A stretch of 64,000 nucleotides of DNA, from positions 930,001 through 994,000 of the forward strand of contig NZ_JACSKC010000001.1 in NCBI RefSeq assembly GCF_018617395.1, given 5' to 3'. Each line of letters opens with the position of its first letter. Within the stretch, counting starts at the first letter, position 1. Shown one piece after another: positions 1 to 8,031 of this stretch. This DNA comes from Exiguobacterium sp. s48 (GTDB taxonomy: Bacteria; Bacillota; Bacilli; Exiguobacteriales; Exiguobacteriaceae). The position numbers and the translations under genes were made by a program. A model generated the notes under the pieces. The model was not told the DNA's origin. It did no database searches and saw only the letters and a program-made list of their open reading frames with translations.

Positions 1-146
1 TCTTCAACTGTTTCAATATAATCGAGCCAACCAAGCCACTCTCGAAGGTATGGCTTCGATGCAATTGTCAGCTTGAATAATGCGTCCGCATCGTCTGTAT
101 TGAACATTCTCAGTGTGATATCGCCATTTAGTTTATATTCCAGCAT
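1..146 (-). CDS. GNAT acetyltransferase, RimJ/RimL type (N-terminal fragment)
   Basis: The first 48 or so codons of a gene that runs off the left edge of the window. The ATG lies at 146-144, preceded by AAGGATG at a normal ribosome-binding distance. The protein starts MLEYKLNGDITLRMF, followed by an acidic DDADALF stretch and YLREWLGWLD. That order (acidic DA.ALF, then YLR.WL.W.D) is the usual N-terminus of RimJ/RimL-family GNAT enzymes, which acetylate N-terminal or small-molecule amines using acetyl-CoA. The acetyl-CoA binding part is outside the window, so the substrate cannot be judged. It follows the MDR dehydrogenase on the same strand with only 19 bases between them and may be its operon partner. 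Confidence 0.7.
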   Translation of the reverse strand, partial: MLEYKLNGDITLRMFNTDDADALFKLTIASKPYLREWLGWLDYIETVE

Positions 147-165
147 GTAGATTCATCCTTATCAT

Positions 166-1110
166 TTATATTTTTTTCAATTCACTTTCATATGTTACTG
201 CAATTTTCAATGGGTTAATGGTCCGTTCGCTTAGTTTTTCAAATGTATCAATCAAGCTATATTGATCAATGTCCAACTCAAATACCTTTTTTACGTATGG
301 TGTTTGTCGGCTCGCTTCAAAATACCAGCTGAAATGTTCACTGTAATCCCAACCATCACTAGACCCGACGATATGTAGTTCTTTTTCGTAAAATTGAGAT
401 TGAAGCACTAACTCTTCTCGATTGCCGTCTGATAAGATACAGATCGACCCATTCGGCTTAACGGCTTGTTGAAGGTTGATGAATCCATCATTGCGAGCCG
501 AACATTCAATGCCGTAATCATAGAAGCTCTCCTTCATCTCGTTCGAGGAATACACCCGGCCAACACCAAACGTATGAGCTAGTTCTTTTCGATTCGAATC
601 TGGCTCAATCGCATCAATCATTGTTACACCATAATAGGTTCGTAGATAATAGGTGGCAAGTAACCCCATCGTCCCCAAACCAGACACAATGACCGAGTCG
701 CTAGAGGATGGTGCTAACTTTCTAACCCCTTTTGCTGCATCGCAAGACAAAATCGCTAACAATGCTGTTTTATAATCCACTTCTGGCGGAACGTAAAACG
801 CTTTTTGTTCAGAGACAATTCCGTATGTTTGTTGTCCATAGAAAGCGATTACCCGATCTCCGATATTGAGCGAAGTCACACCTTCCCCTCTATTTACAAT
901 GATCCCATAACTCTCATATCCCACTTTACGAGGGTAGACCGGACTTGAGTCTGTCAAATCCGTTTCTTCATATTGGGGAAGCTCTGCACCAATGCTAATG
1001 GCAGTGGCGATGGTTTTAATTAAAACCTGATCCGTCTCAAGAGTTGATATTCGTGTTTCAGCCCACTCCAATTCCTTCTTACCTACTAGTTTCAAAGCTT
1101 GTTGAATCAT
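166..1110 (-). CDS. Medium-chain dehydrogenase/reductase (MDR) without zinc ligands
   Basis: A 314-residue cytoplasmic protein of the MDR (alcohol dehydrogenase-like) superfamily. The N-terminal half has GroES-fold features (YESYGIIVNRGEGV, then NIGDRVIAFYGQ). The Rossmann half has VSGLGTMGLLATYYL as the dinucleotide-binding loop near residue 145. The catalytic-zinc Cys/His pattern and the four-Cys structural-zinc lobe of classical alcohol dehydrogenases are absent, so it is probably a zinc-independent reductase or a divergent relative. I cannot name a substrate. The start is an ATG with AGGAGG five bases upstream. It is divergent from the efflux MFS gene at 1268 and shares its 157-base upstream region. 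Confidence 0.65.
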   Translation of the reverse strand: MIQQALKLVGKKELEWAETRISTLETDQVLIKTIATAISIGAELPQYEETDLTDSSPVYPRKVGYESYGIIVNRGEGVTSLNIGDRVIAFYGQQTYGIVSEQKAFYVPPEVDYKTALLAILSCDAAKGVRKLAPSSSDSVIVSGLGTMGLLATYYLRTYYGVTMIDAIEPDSNRKELAHTFGVGRVYSSNEMKESFYDYGIECSARNDGFINLQQAVKPNGSICILSDGNREELVLQSQFYEKELHIVGSSDGWDYSEHFSWYFEASRQTPYVKKVFELDIDQYSLIDTFEKLSERTINPLKIAVTYESELKKI

Positions 1111-1149
1111 TCCATCCTCCTGTTATGACAATTTCACCCATATGACAAG

Positions 1150-1178
1150 TTTACAGAATTCATCAAATTTTGTATAAT
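1150..1178 (+). promoter_or_regulatory. SigA-type promoter for the efflux MFS gene
   Basis: TTTACA at 1150-1155, a 17-base spacer and a perfect TATAAT at 1173-1178. Transcription should begin near 1185, giving a leader of about 80 bases before the MFS start at 1268. Confidence 0.65.
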
Positions 1179-1195
1179 TATTTTTATATCATTTT

Positions 1196-1220
1196 ATGAA
1201 GAGGTGAAAATATGTAATAA
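1196..1220 (+). promoter_or_regulatory. Start-stop mini-ORFs in the MFS leader
   Basis: Within the predicted leader, a good ribosome-binding site (AAGAGGTG, 1199-1206) sits five bases before an ATG at 1212-1214 that is followed at once by two TAA codons. An overlapping upstream ATG at 1196 would encode only Met-Lys-Arg before TGA. These may be traces of chance, or a translated leader that influences expression of the transporter downstream. Confidence 0.4.
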
Positions 1221-1267
1221 CGATTCGTCCAACCCACCCAATTGAATAGATTCGGAGGAGATTTGTG

Positions 1268-2425
1268 ATGAAATCGTTTTACACATTGCTCGTTAGCCAA
1301 TGGCTCGCAAATATTGGCGATGTCCTATACATTGTCGCGCTCATTGCCCTGCTGTATCAACAAACTGGGTCCGCTCTCATGGCGGCCAGCTTCCCGATTG
1401 CCGTGACTGCCGGTATGACACTCAGCGGACTCTTTTTCGCCCGTGTCCTCAGTCGCTACTCGCTAGGGAAAACGCTCGTCCTGTCACAACTGATGAAGAC
1501 GATCAGCCTAGTTCTCGTCCTCTTTACGGATTCGATTCTTGTTCTCGCGCTCGTCATGATTATTGCATTCCTCGATGGGTTCGCGAGTCCGATTCAAGCG
1601 TCATTTATCCCAAGATTGACGACGAATCGTCAACAAGCGAACAGCCTCGTTCAAGGTTCCAATCAGTTCATCCAACTTGCGATGTGGCCGCTCGGGACGA
1701 TGCTTGTCTCTCTCACGTCGAGCGCCATTGCGTTAATCGTGTCACTCGTCCTGTTCAGCCTTTCGACGATTGTGTCGATTTACTTCTATCAATCGCTTAC
1801 GGAAGACATTGTTGATGATGGAACGGATGAATCGATTACCTTACGCGTTAGCCTCGCTTATGTAAGAACGTCACCATTCGCTCGTCGTGTGACCTGGTTT
1901 GTGGCGTATGAATCATTTGTCAGCACGCTCTGGATTTCAGCGTTGCTTCTCGTCTATCTCGAGCGACATCTGCAAGTCGATACAGGCTGGTGGGGAACGC
2001 TTAACGCATCATTTTTGATTAGCATGATTGCGGCGAGTGCCTATCTTTATCGGTCTCGAAGAGCACCCTCGCTACCGTCGACTGCCATCCTATCCATTGT
2101 CGCCGCCATCTTATTCGGTATGACCGCGCATCTCGCGTTCGCAATTTTGGCGTTAGTGATCCAAGGGGCAGCCACACAAATTCGCATCATCCAAACGAAC
2201 ACCGTCATTCAAGAACAAATCCCGACTGCACAGCTTCCTTATGTATATAGTGTGCAGCAAACGGGCTATGCCTTCGCATTCAGTGTGGGAAGCTTGGTGT
2301 TTGGTCTTCTTGCGGATGGGCTACCGATTGATTCGGTATACCTTCTCGGTGCACTCTTGACCCTTCCGTTGATCTGGATTGGGCGATTGACCGAACAGTC
2401 CATTTTGACCGCATCTTCTGTATAA
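1268..2425 (+). CDS. MFS efflux transporter, MefA/EntS-like
   Basis: A 385-residue integral membrane protein with about twelve hydrophobic segments, of the MFS_3 type that includes macrolide (Mef) and enterobactin (EntS) exporters. It has the expected N-terminal FYTLLVSQWLANIGD, the cytoplasmic loop 2-3 equivalent (FARVLSRYSLGKTLV), and the segment DGFASPIQASFIPRL typical of this branch. It probably exports a drug-like or siderophore-like compound by proton antiport; the substrate is unknown. The ATG at 1268 is preferred over the GTG at 1265 because GGAGGAG (1254-1260) is then seven bases away. The gene is monocistronic: it has its own promoter and ends at a strong hairpin at 2429. Confidence 0.75.
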   Translation: MKSFYTLLVSQWLANIGDVLYIVALIALLYQQTGSALMAASFPIAVTAGMTLSGLFFARVLSRYSLGKTLVLSQLMKTISLVLVLFTDSILVLALVMIIAFLDGFASPIQASFIPRLTTNRQQANSLVQGSNQFIQLAMWPLGTMLVSLTSSAIALIVSLVLFSLSTIVSIYFYQSLTEDIVDDGTDESITLRVSLAYVRTSPFARRVTWFVAYESFVSTLWISALLLVYLERHLQVDTGWWGTLNASFLISMIAASAYLYRSRRAPSLPSTAILSIVAAILFGMTAHLAFAILALVIQGAATQIRIIQTNTVIQEQIPTAQLPYVYSVQQTGYAFAFSVGSLVFGLLADGLPIDSVYLLGALLTLPLIWIGRLTEQSILTASSV

Positions 2426-2428
2426 ACA

Positions 2429-2464
2429 AGAGGCGCCTTCTCTAAGAGAGAGGGCGCCTTATTT
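2429..2464 (+). terminator. Terminator after MFS gene
   Basis: A hairpin with AGGCGCC/GGCGCCT arms extended by TCTCT/AGAGA, followed by TTATTT, directly after the MFS stop codon. Confidence 0.75.
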
Positions 2465-2559
2465 AAATGATTCCAAATTCCCCATTTTCACAATAAATAA
2501 GACAAACAATAGCGCTTCATATCATATACTTAAAGAAACAAGTGATCGGAGTGATTCCC

Positions 2560-3108
2560 ATGTCGAAGCTTTCAAACGAAGAAACCCTCGAATTACTTAA
2601 TACCCTCGAGTCTCGTTTCACTGAAAACGTTGAACGACATTCTGACGTCGTCTGGTCAGACATATCGGAGCGTATTCAAATTGATCAGGATAAGTTGACC
2701 TCACTCGCCTTGATGGAAGAGACCGGCGGAGAACCAGACGTGATTCGACTCCCTAACGGAGACCTCGCTTTTTGCGACTGTTCAGCCGAGAGTCCGAGTG
2801 GTCGCCGAAGCCTCTGTTATGATGAGCCGGCGCTCGAAGCACGTAAAAAGAATAAGCCAGTCGGAAGCGCGCTCGCCTTATCTGAACAGATGGGAATCAG
2901 CCTTCTCGATGAAGAAACGTACCGTCACTTACAAACGCTCGGGGCATTCGACTTGAAAACGTCGAGTTGGATTCAGACACCGGATGTTATTCGTCAAAAA
3001 GGTGGCGCCCTGTTTTGCGACCGTCGTTATGATCACATCTTCGTCTACCACAACGGTGCAGATTCTTATTATGCCGCTCGAGGATTTAGAGGAATGGTCA
3101 CGATCTAA
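2560..3108 (+). CDS. DUF4256 family protein
   Basis: A 182-residue soluble protein that I recognise as DUF4256, a family of unknown function common in Bacilli and some Proteobacteria. Family hallmarks visible here are LLNTLESRF near the start, MEETGGEPDV, the Ser/Cys-rich FCDCSAESPSGRRSLCYDE, then KTSSWIQTP, GGALFCDRRYD and YHNGADSYYAARGFRG at the end. The conserved acidic, Cys and His residues could form a metal or active site, but no reaction is known. The start is the ATG at 2560, with CGGAGTGA just upstream; the in-frame GTG at 2542 has no ribosome-binding site. It is a single gene with a terminator whose stem overlaps its stop codon. Confidence 0.8.
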   Translation: MSKLSNEETLELLNTLESRFTENVERHSDVVWSDISERIQIDQDKLTSLALMEETGGEPDVIRLPNGDLAFCDCSAESPSGRRSLCYDEPALEARKKNKPVGSALALSEQMGISLLDEETYRHLQTLGAFDLKTSSWIQTPDVIRQKGGALFCDRRYDHIFVYHNGADSYYAARGFRGMVTI

Positions 3109-3136
3109 GCAAGGCATTGCGCCTTGCTTCTTTTTT
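3107..3136 (+). terminator. Terminator after DUF4256 gene
   Basis: A nine-base stem AAGCAAGGC/GCCTTGCTT with a five-base loop and TTCTTTTTT. The stem begins inside the stop codon of the DUF4256 gene, and its T-run reaches the stop of the convergent membrane gene. Confidence 0.85.
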
Positions 3137-3629
3137 ATTGAAAGAACCAACTCAAGACTTTCGGAATATAGATGATGAAAAATAAGCCGACAGGAATCAC
3201 TGCGAAAAGCCTTAATATCCACGTATATTTACCCTTGAACTTCCTGAAGTAGAACAGCAACGCACCGAACGTAATCGCATTCGCTGTCAAATTCGGTTCT
3301 TCTATCTTGTTCTCCATCCATTGCATGAAAAAAACCTTCCATCCAGGAAAAGATTCGAGGGCGAACGACTCACTGAAACTCGGTGTAAGGTTGTATTTCA
3401 GCCTCACAAACCAGGCTCCTATATAGACAGAGATGAATAAGAGCGCGTAGCACATCAGTACAACATTCCACAATTTCTCTTTCCAACCTTCACTCCGAAA
3501 GTACAAGACATACATCACAATCAAGACACTAAAGATCACATTTATAATGAATGGTGGTGAAATCGTCAGAATCGAAAACGTTTTTCGATCTAACACCATC
3601 CCCACTTGAAATATCTCTTGCTGAAACAT
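3135..3629 (-). CDS. Hypothetical four-helix membrane protein
   Basis: A 164-residue protein that I do not recognise. Four hydrophobic segments are visible at about residues 26-44, 54-75, 116-129 and 137-160, with a charged loop of some 40 residues between the second and third. No catalytic motif or signal peptide is apparent. The start ATG is preceded by GAGGAAAGG at good spacing, which supports a real gene. It is convergent with the DUF4256 gene and is separated from kbl downstream by the kbl terminator, so it appears to stand alone. Confidence 0.55.
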   Translation of the reverse strand: MFQQEIFQVGMVLDRKTFSILTISPPFIINVIFSVLIVMYVLYFRSEGWKEKLWNVVLMCYALLFISVYIGAWFVRLKYNLTPSFSESFALESFPGWKVFFMQWMENKIEEPNLTANAITFGALLFYFRKFKGKYTWILRLFAVIPVGLFFIIYIPKVLSWFFQ

Positions 3630-3762
3630 ATCCTTTCCTCATTTCTGATATGTAATCACAAAACAAAATTACGGTAATTGAAATATTAAAAAATCCGTTA
3701 TACTTTGATTTACTCTATCTGTGTCCTATCTGAATATACTCGATTTCACGTGCAAATCCACT

Positions 3763-3791
3763 AAAAAACTGCAGACAGATCGTCTGCAGTT
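3763..3791 (-). terminator. Terminator of the tdh-kbl operon
   Basis: A ten-base stem AACTGCAGAC/GTCTGCAGTT with a five-base loop. On the minus strand it is followed by a run of T residues. It lies immediately after the kbl stop codon. Confidence 0.85.
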
Positions 3792-3796
3792 CTCGT

Positions 3797-4978
3797 TTAT
3801 GCGTGTAATGTCACATTCAACTCTTCCGCGACCGTTTTGAACGCTTCGAGTGCCCGTTCGAGGTCATCTCGCGTATGTTCCGCTGTAACGATAGTCCGAA
3901 TACGGGCTTTCCCGCGCTCGACCGTCGGGAAGGCGATACTCTGTGCGAATACGCCATGTCCCTTCAACTTGTCCGAGAATGTATGTGCAAGCGTCTCTTC
4001 ACCGAGCATGACCGGTGTGATCGGTGTCGTCGCATGTCCGATATCAAAACCGAGGTCACGAAGACCGTTCTTGAAGAATTCTGTGTTCGCCCACAGCTTG
4101 TCGAACAACTCTTCTTCCTCTTTCATGACACGGATCGCTTCACGGTTCGCCGCTACGACTGCCGGTGGATGTGATGTCGAGAAGAGGAACGGGCGACCTT
4201 TGTGGATCAAGTAATCGCGTACGTCTTGTGAACAGGCGACATAGCCACCTAATACCCCAATCGCTTTCGAGAGCGTCCCGACCTGTAGCGCGACACGACC
4301 GTCAAGACCGAAATGGTTGACCGTTCCACGCCCGTTCTTCCCGAGGACGCCGGATGCGTGGGCATCATCAACCATGACCGCAGCGTCATACTTCTCTGCG
4401 AGTTCGACGATGGCAGGAAGCGGTGCGATATTCCCATCCATCGAGAAGACGCCATCCGTCACGACGAGACGTGTGCGATAGTCCTGCGTCTCTTTCAACG
4501 CCTTCTCCAAATCTTCAAGGTCAACGTGCTTATAGATGCGACGTGCCGCTTTCGTGAGGCGAATCCCATCGATGATTGATGCATGGTTGAGGGCATCACT
4601 GATGACGACATCTTCTGGTCCGAGAAGTGCAGACAAGACCCCGAGGTTCGTCGCGAATCCTGATTGGAAGACGAGTGAGGCTTCCGTATGTTTGAACTCC
4701 GCGAGTTCGCGCTCGAACGCTTCGTGCATCTCGAACGTCCCTGCAATCGTACGGACCGATCCTGTTCCTGCACCGTACTCTTCGACCGCTTCAATCGCCG
4801 CCTGCTTCAAGCGCGGGTGGTTCGCGAGTCCGAGATAGTTGTTTGACGACAGTTGGACGAGTGACTTCCCATCGATTGTCACTTCATTCCCTTGTGCTGA
4901 TTCGAGCGGGACGAGCTTACGGAACGTCCCCTGTTCTTTCATCTCATTGATTGCTTCTGTAATATGTTCAAATGCCAT
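3797..4978 (-). CDS. kbl: Glycine C-acetyltransferase (2-amino-3-ketobutyrate CoA ligase)
   Basis: A 393-residue, PLP-dependent cytoplasmic enzyme. It splits 2-amino-3-ketobutyrate with CoA into glycine and acetyl-CoA, the second step of threonine breakdown. Alpha-oxoamine synthase features are clear: SSNNYLGLANHP, GTGSVRTIAGT, the DDAHASG motif (about residues 204-210) that contacts PLP, and the PLP-binding lysine near residue 238 in GTLSKAIG. Length is normal for the family. It lies 13 bases after tdh, which makes the substrate, so the two are co-transcribed, as in B. subtilis. A strong terminator follows. Confidence 0.95.
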   Translation of the reverse strand: MAFEHITEAINEMKEQGTFRKLVPLESAQGNEVTIDGKSLVQLSSNNYLGLANHPRLKQAAIEAVEEYGAGTGSVRTIAGTFEMHEAFERELAEFKHTEASLVFQSGFATNLGVLSALLGPEDVVISDALNHASIIDGIRLTKAARRIYKHVDLEDLEKALKETQDYRTRLVVTDGVFSMDGNIAPLPAIVELAEKYDAAVMVDDAHASGVLGKNGRGTVNHFGLDGRVALQVGTLSKAIGVLGGYVACSQDVRDYLIHKGRPFLFSTSHPPAVVAANREAIRVMKEEEELFDKLWANTEFFKNGLRDLGFDIGHATTPITPVMLGEETLAHTFSDKLKGHGVFAQSIAFPTVERGKARIRTIVTAEHTRDDLERALEAFKTVAEELNVTLHA

Positions 4979-4991
4979 GATGTTTCCCCCT

Positions 4992-6068
4992 TTAAGGTAT
5001 TAAGACGACCTTTCCACATTTCCCTGCCCGCATGAGTTCGAACCCTTTTTCGAACTCTTCGAGCTTGAAGACGTGCGTGATGATCGGTTCGACGTTCAAC
5101 TGACCCGTCGCAAGCATCGTCGAGACTTGGCTCCACGTTTCATACATCTTGCGGCCCGTGATCCCTTGGACGCGGACGCCTTTAAAGACGACGTCCCGCG
5201 TGAGGTCGATAGCGACCGGACGAGCCGGGAGTGACAAGACGTTGACGTCCCCACCTGCCGTGACCATCTTGAATGCTTGATCGATCGCAATCGGGTGTCC
5301 GCTCATCTCGCAGACGACATCGATCCCGTCTCCGTCGGTCTCACGCTCGATCAACTCGAGCGGATTCTCCTCTAAACTGTTGATGACGACATCTGCCCCC
5401 ATCTCTTCGGCGAGTTTTAAGCGATATGGATTGACATCAATCGCATAGACACGACTCGCCCCTGCCGCTTTGGCGACGCCGACCGCCATGAGTCCGATCG
5501 GTCCACAACCGACGATGGCGACCGATTTGGCCGACACGTCACTTGCCAATACCGTATGGACCGCATTCCCGAGTGGTTCTTGAATCGAGGCAAGTTTCGC
5601 TGGCATCGACTCCGGGTTCACCCATAGATTTTCTTCAGGCATGACGACATATTCTGCGAAGCAACCTTGTGTGTCCACACCGATGATTTTTGTGTTCTTA
5701 CAGATGTGGTACTGCCCGCGCAAACATTGTTTACACTGATGACAGACGATATGCGTCTCAGCAGACACCATCTGTCCGACTTTGATTCGCTTCGTCCCTT
5801 CTCCGAGCGCCACGACTTCCCCCGAAAACTCATGACCAAATACGTATGGTGGTTTGACGCGGCTCTGTGACCATTCATCCCATTCATAGATGTGGACATC
5901 GGTCCCGCAAATCGATGTCGCTTTGACTTGAATGAGTACTTCTCCAGGTCCTGGTGTCGGAACTGGTACGTCGACCAGTTTTGCCCCAAACCCGGCCGTG
6001 TGTTTTTGAATCGCTTTCATTACTGGTGTCGTTGATTCCGTCTCTTTGGTTGACACAAGTTGTTCCAT
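4992..6068 (-). CDS. tdh: L-threonine 3-dehydrogenase
   Basis: A 358-residue zinc-dependent MDR enzyme that oxidises L-threonine to 2-amino-3-ketobutyrate with NAD+. Visible are catalytic-zinc Cys54 in SICGTDVHIYEWDEW, GHE at residues 78-80, a structural-zinc lobe with Cys109, 112, 115 and 123, and a Rossmann loop VGCGPIGLMAVGVAK. Most family members begin at the equivalent of Met17 (MKAIQKH), but that codon has no ribosome-binding site. The ATG at 6068 has AGAGGGGG upstream, so a 16-residue N-terminal extension is likely. It heads the tdh-kbl operon. Confidence 0.95.
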   Translation of the reverse strand: MEQLVSTKETESTTPVMKAIQKHTAGFGAKLVDVPVPTPGPGEVLIQVKATSICGTDVHIYEWDEWSQSRVKPPYVFGHEFSGEVVALGEGTKRIKVGQMVSAETHIVCHQCKQCLRGQYHICKNTKIIGVDTQGCFAEYVVMPEENLWVNPESMPAKLASIQEPLGNAVHTVLASDVSAKSVAIVGCGPIGLMAVGVAKAAGASRVYAIDVNPYRLKLAEEMGADVVINSLEENPLELIERETDGDGIDVVCEMSGHPIAIDQAFKMVTAGGDVNVLSLPARPVAIDLTRDVVFKGVRVQGITGRKMYETWSQVSTMLATGQLNVEPIITHVFKLEEFEKGFELMRAGKCGKVVLIP

Positions 6069-6123
6069 TGAAAACGTCCCCCTCTTGTCTCTTATGATCG
6101 AACGATACGTTCCTTATCATCTT

Positions 6124-6190
6124 GTCATAAAATGACGAAACTGAGAAGATGCATCATGATTTTTTTATGACATTCTTCTGAGAGTTCGTC
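6124..6190 (-). promoter_or_regulatory. Inverted-repeat structure upstream of tdh
   Basis: Between the phosphatase gene and tdh lies an imperfect nested hairpin: GACGAA (6134-6139) with TTCGTC (6185-6190), and AGAAGA (6144-6149) with TCTTCT (6174-6179). GTCATAAAATGAC at 6124-6136 is itself a palindrome, and a second inverted copy of GTCATAAA lies at 6164-6171. There is no T-run after it, so it is not an obvious terminator. It could be an operator or a leader structure. Confidence 0.35.
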
Positions 6191-6811
6191 TTAGCACGTC
6201 TCACTTAACTGATGTGAGATATCACCAATCGCCACTTCCTTATATTGATTGTTCGAATACTGAATCACTGTCAAGCTCGTCCCTTCAATCTCATCATCAA
6301 ACCACAACTCAGATATATTTGCTTCCCTGATTTCTCGTAAGATCGCTTGAATGACCATTCCGTGTGTCACAACCAGAACATTGCCACTCATATTCGCTTG
6401 AATGATATGTTGCATTGCAGATGAAACCCGATTCGTGAATGTCAACATGGCTTCTCCATGATTCAACCGATGATCATATTGACTCGGATTTGACCAAAAT
6501 GTTTCAAATACATCCATTCGTTCGATTTCGTCTTCCGCCTTCCCTTCCCAGACACCAAATGAAATTTCATCCAACTCATCTAAGATATGTACCGGTGAAT
6601 CTAATGATACGTCCATCGCTTCTAAAGTTTGAATGGCTCTACCACTGGGGCTCACATACACGGTCTCAAAAGCAATCGTTTGAAGTCGGTTTCCTAACTT
6701 TTCCGCATTCAAGACACCCTCGCTTGTTAACGGCGAATTTTGCCGGCCTTGTAAACGTCTTGCTTTATTCCACTCTGTTTGTCCATGCCTGACGACATAC
6801 AACGTTAACAT
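6191..6811 (-). CDS. Histidine phosphatase (phosphoglycerate mutase family)
   Basis: A 206-residue cytoplasmic protein of the branch-1 histidine phosphatase superfamily. The catalytic RHGQTEWN motif is at about residues 9-16, followed by LQGRQNSPLTSEG; the second catalytic histidine is in VVTHGM near residue 150. Members of this size include cofactor-dependent phosphoglycerate mutases and broad phosphatases such as PhoE and GpmB-like proteins. The sequence does not decide between them, and a small-phosphate-ester phosphatase is the safer reading. It lies between spoVS and tdh, where B. subtilis has no gene. Confidence 0.8.
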   Translation of the reverse strand: MLTLYVVRHGQTEWNKARRLQGRQNSPLTSEGVLNAEKLGNRLQTIAFETVYVSPSGRAIQTLEAMDVSLDSPVHILDELDEISFGVWEGKAEDEIERMDVFETFWSNPSQYDHRLNHGEAMLTFTNRVSSAMQHIIQANMSGNVLVVTHGMVIQAILREIREANISELWFDDEIEGTSLTVIQYSNNQYKEVAIGDISHQLSETC

Positions 6812-6834
6812 CTTAATCTCCCTTTCCTCTCTAC

Positions 6835-6872
6835 ATTAAAAAGAGGAGCCATCCGCGCCGATGGCTCCTCTT
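6835..6872 (-). terminator. Terminator after spoVS
   Basis: A 13-base perfect stem AAGAGGAGCCATC/GATGGCTCCTCTT with a six-base loop. On the minus strand it runs into TTTTTAAT. It ends the ymdB-spoVS transcript. Confidence 0.9.
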
Positions 6873-6901
6873 CACAAGAATAGGACCTATGTCCCGACCG
6901 C

Positions 6902-7162
6902 TCATCGTGGCTCTATGATGAGCTTAATGGCAGTACGTTCCTCTCCGTCAATCATAATATCAGTAAAGGCCGGAATGCAAATCAAATCGAGACCACTTGG
7001 CGCGACGAAGCCTCGGGCAATCGCGACGGCTTTGATGGACTGATTCAGCGCACCTGCCCCGATTGCCTGTATCTCACACGTTCCTTTTTCACGTAGCACA
7101 CCCGCTAAAGCACCCGCAACGGAGTTAGGGTTCGATTTTGCCGAAACTTTGAGTACGTCCAT
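6902..7162 (-). CDS. spoVS: Stage V sporulation protein S
   Basis: An 86-residue, highly conserved Alba-like protein. Hallmarks are MDVLKVSAKSNPNSVAGALA, EIQAIGAGALNQ and VAIARGFVAPSG. In B. subtilis it affects septation and the late sporulation programme, and in other bacteria it may bind nucleic acid; the biochemical role is not settled. The start is the ATG at 7162, with GAGGGGG upstream, and gives the family's exact length; an in-frame codon further upstream would add a spurious tail. It lies 26 bases after ymdB, as in B. subtilis, where YmdB, RNase Y and SpoVS are neighbours. Confidence 0.95.
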   Translation of the reverse strand: MDVLKVSAKSNPNSVAGALAGVLREKGTCEIQAIGAGALNQSIKAVAIARGFVAPSGLDLICIPAFTDIMIDGEERTAIKLIIEPR

Positions 7163-7188
7163 TCTTGTTTCCCCCTCGGGTAGGTTGT

Positions 7189-7983
7189 TCAATCAAACCA
7201 GACGGTCTGATCATCTAGGTGTATTCGTTCGATTTTTGTCGCTCGTTTCGTCTGATCATCGATTGTAATGAAAACTCCATTAAGTTGTTCCCGTCCCTCG
7301 GCAACTTCAAACCGAACTGGGAGTTGTGTCATAAATTTTTTTAAAACAGTCGACGCATCCATCCCAAGCACCCCGTCTAGTGGACCGGTCATGCCGACGT
7401 CTGTAATGTAGGCAGTGCCGTTCGGTAGGACACGCTCGTCTGCCGTCTGCACGTGTGTATGTGTCCCGACGACGGCTTGAGCGCGTCCGTCGAGATGATA
7501 GCCCATAGCGATTTTCTCACTTGTCGCCTCGGCGTGGACATCGACAAAAATCGCATCGACCTCATCCCGTACTTCTTCGACGAGACGGTCTACCGTACGG
7601 AATGGGCAATCAAGAGACGGCAAGAAGACATTTCCCATGACGTTGATCACGGCCAATTTCTTTCCGTTTTGTTTCAACTTCATCATCCCGACCCCAGGTG
7701 TCCCGTCTGGATAGTTAGCCGGACGGACAATCCGGTCGGCGTCGTCGATCCAATCAAAGATGTCACGGTTGTCCCACGTGTGGTTCCCCATCGTCACCCC
7801 GTGAAAGCCGAGTTCTAAAAATTGTTGATAGATTTTTTTCGTGAGACCCCGACCGTTCGCCGCGTTCTCGCCATTGACGAGCATGAACGTCGGGTTGTAT
7901 TTGTCTTTCAAGCGACTAATTTGTTTCGTTAATATATCACGGCCGGGTTTCCCGACCACATCACCGATAAATAAAATTTTCAT
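7189..7983 (-). CDS. ymdB: YmdB metallophosphoesterase (cyclic nucleotide phosphodiesterase)
   Basis: A 264-residue calcineurin-like phosphoesterase. Di-metal ligands are visible in FIGDVVGKPGRD (Asp8), NGENAANGRG (Glu39/Asn40), GNHTWDN (His67/Asn66) and GTHTHVQTAD (His pair around 175). In B. subtilis YmdB is a cAMP-type phosphodiesterase needed for biofilm versus motility decisions and nanotube formation. It lies directly downstream of rny with a terminator between them, so it may be partly co-transcribed with rny by read-through. Length is normal. Confidence 0.93.
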   Translation of the reverse strand: MKILFIGDVVGKPGRDILTKQISRLKDKYNPTFMLVNGENAANGRGLTKKIYQQFLELGFHGVTMGNHTWDNRDIFDWIDDADRIVRPANYPDGTPGVGMMKLKQNGKKLAVINVMGNVFLPSLDCPFRTVDRLVEEVRDEVDAIFVDVHAEATSEKIAMGYHLDGRAQAVVGTHTHVQTADERVLPNGTAYITDVGMTGPLDGVLGMDASTVLKKFMTQLPVRFEVAEGREQLNGVFITIDDQTKRATKIERIHLDDQTVWFD

Positions 7984-8003
7984 ATAAAATTCTCCCTCAA
8001 ACA

Positions 8004-8028
8004 GAAAAAGCGGAGAAATTCTCCGCTT
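8004..8028 (-). terminator. Hairpin between rny and ymdB
   Basis: Stem AAGCGGAGAA/TTCTCCGCTT with a very short loop, followed on the minus strand by CTTTTTC. It lies just after the rny stop codon and probably attenuates transcription into ymdB. Confidence 0.7.
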
Positions 8029-8031
8029 CGT

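Noticed and set aside
1300-1815. A 171-codon open frame overlapping the efflux MFS gene in another frame
   Set aside because: It has no hydrophobic or domain logic, no ribosome-binding site, and sits wholly inside a clear transporter gene; high GC at third positions opens the alternative frame.
6069-6190. T-box or threonine riboswitch upstream of tdh
   Set aside because: No T-box sequence, specifier stem or terminator/antiterminator pair was found.
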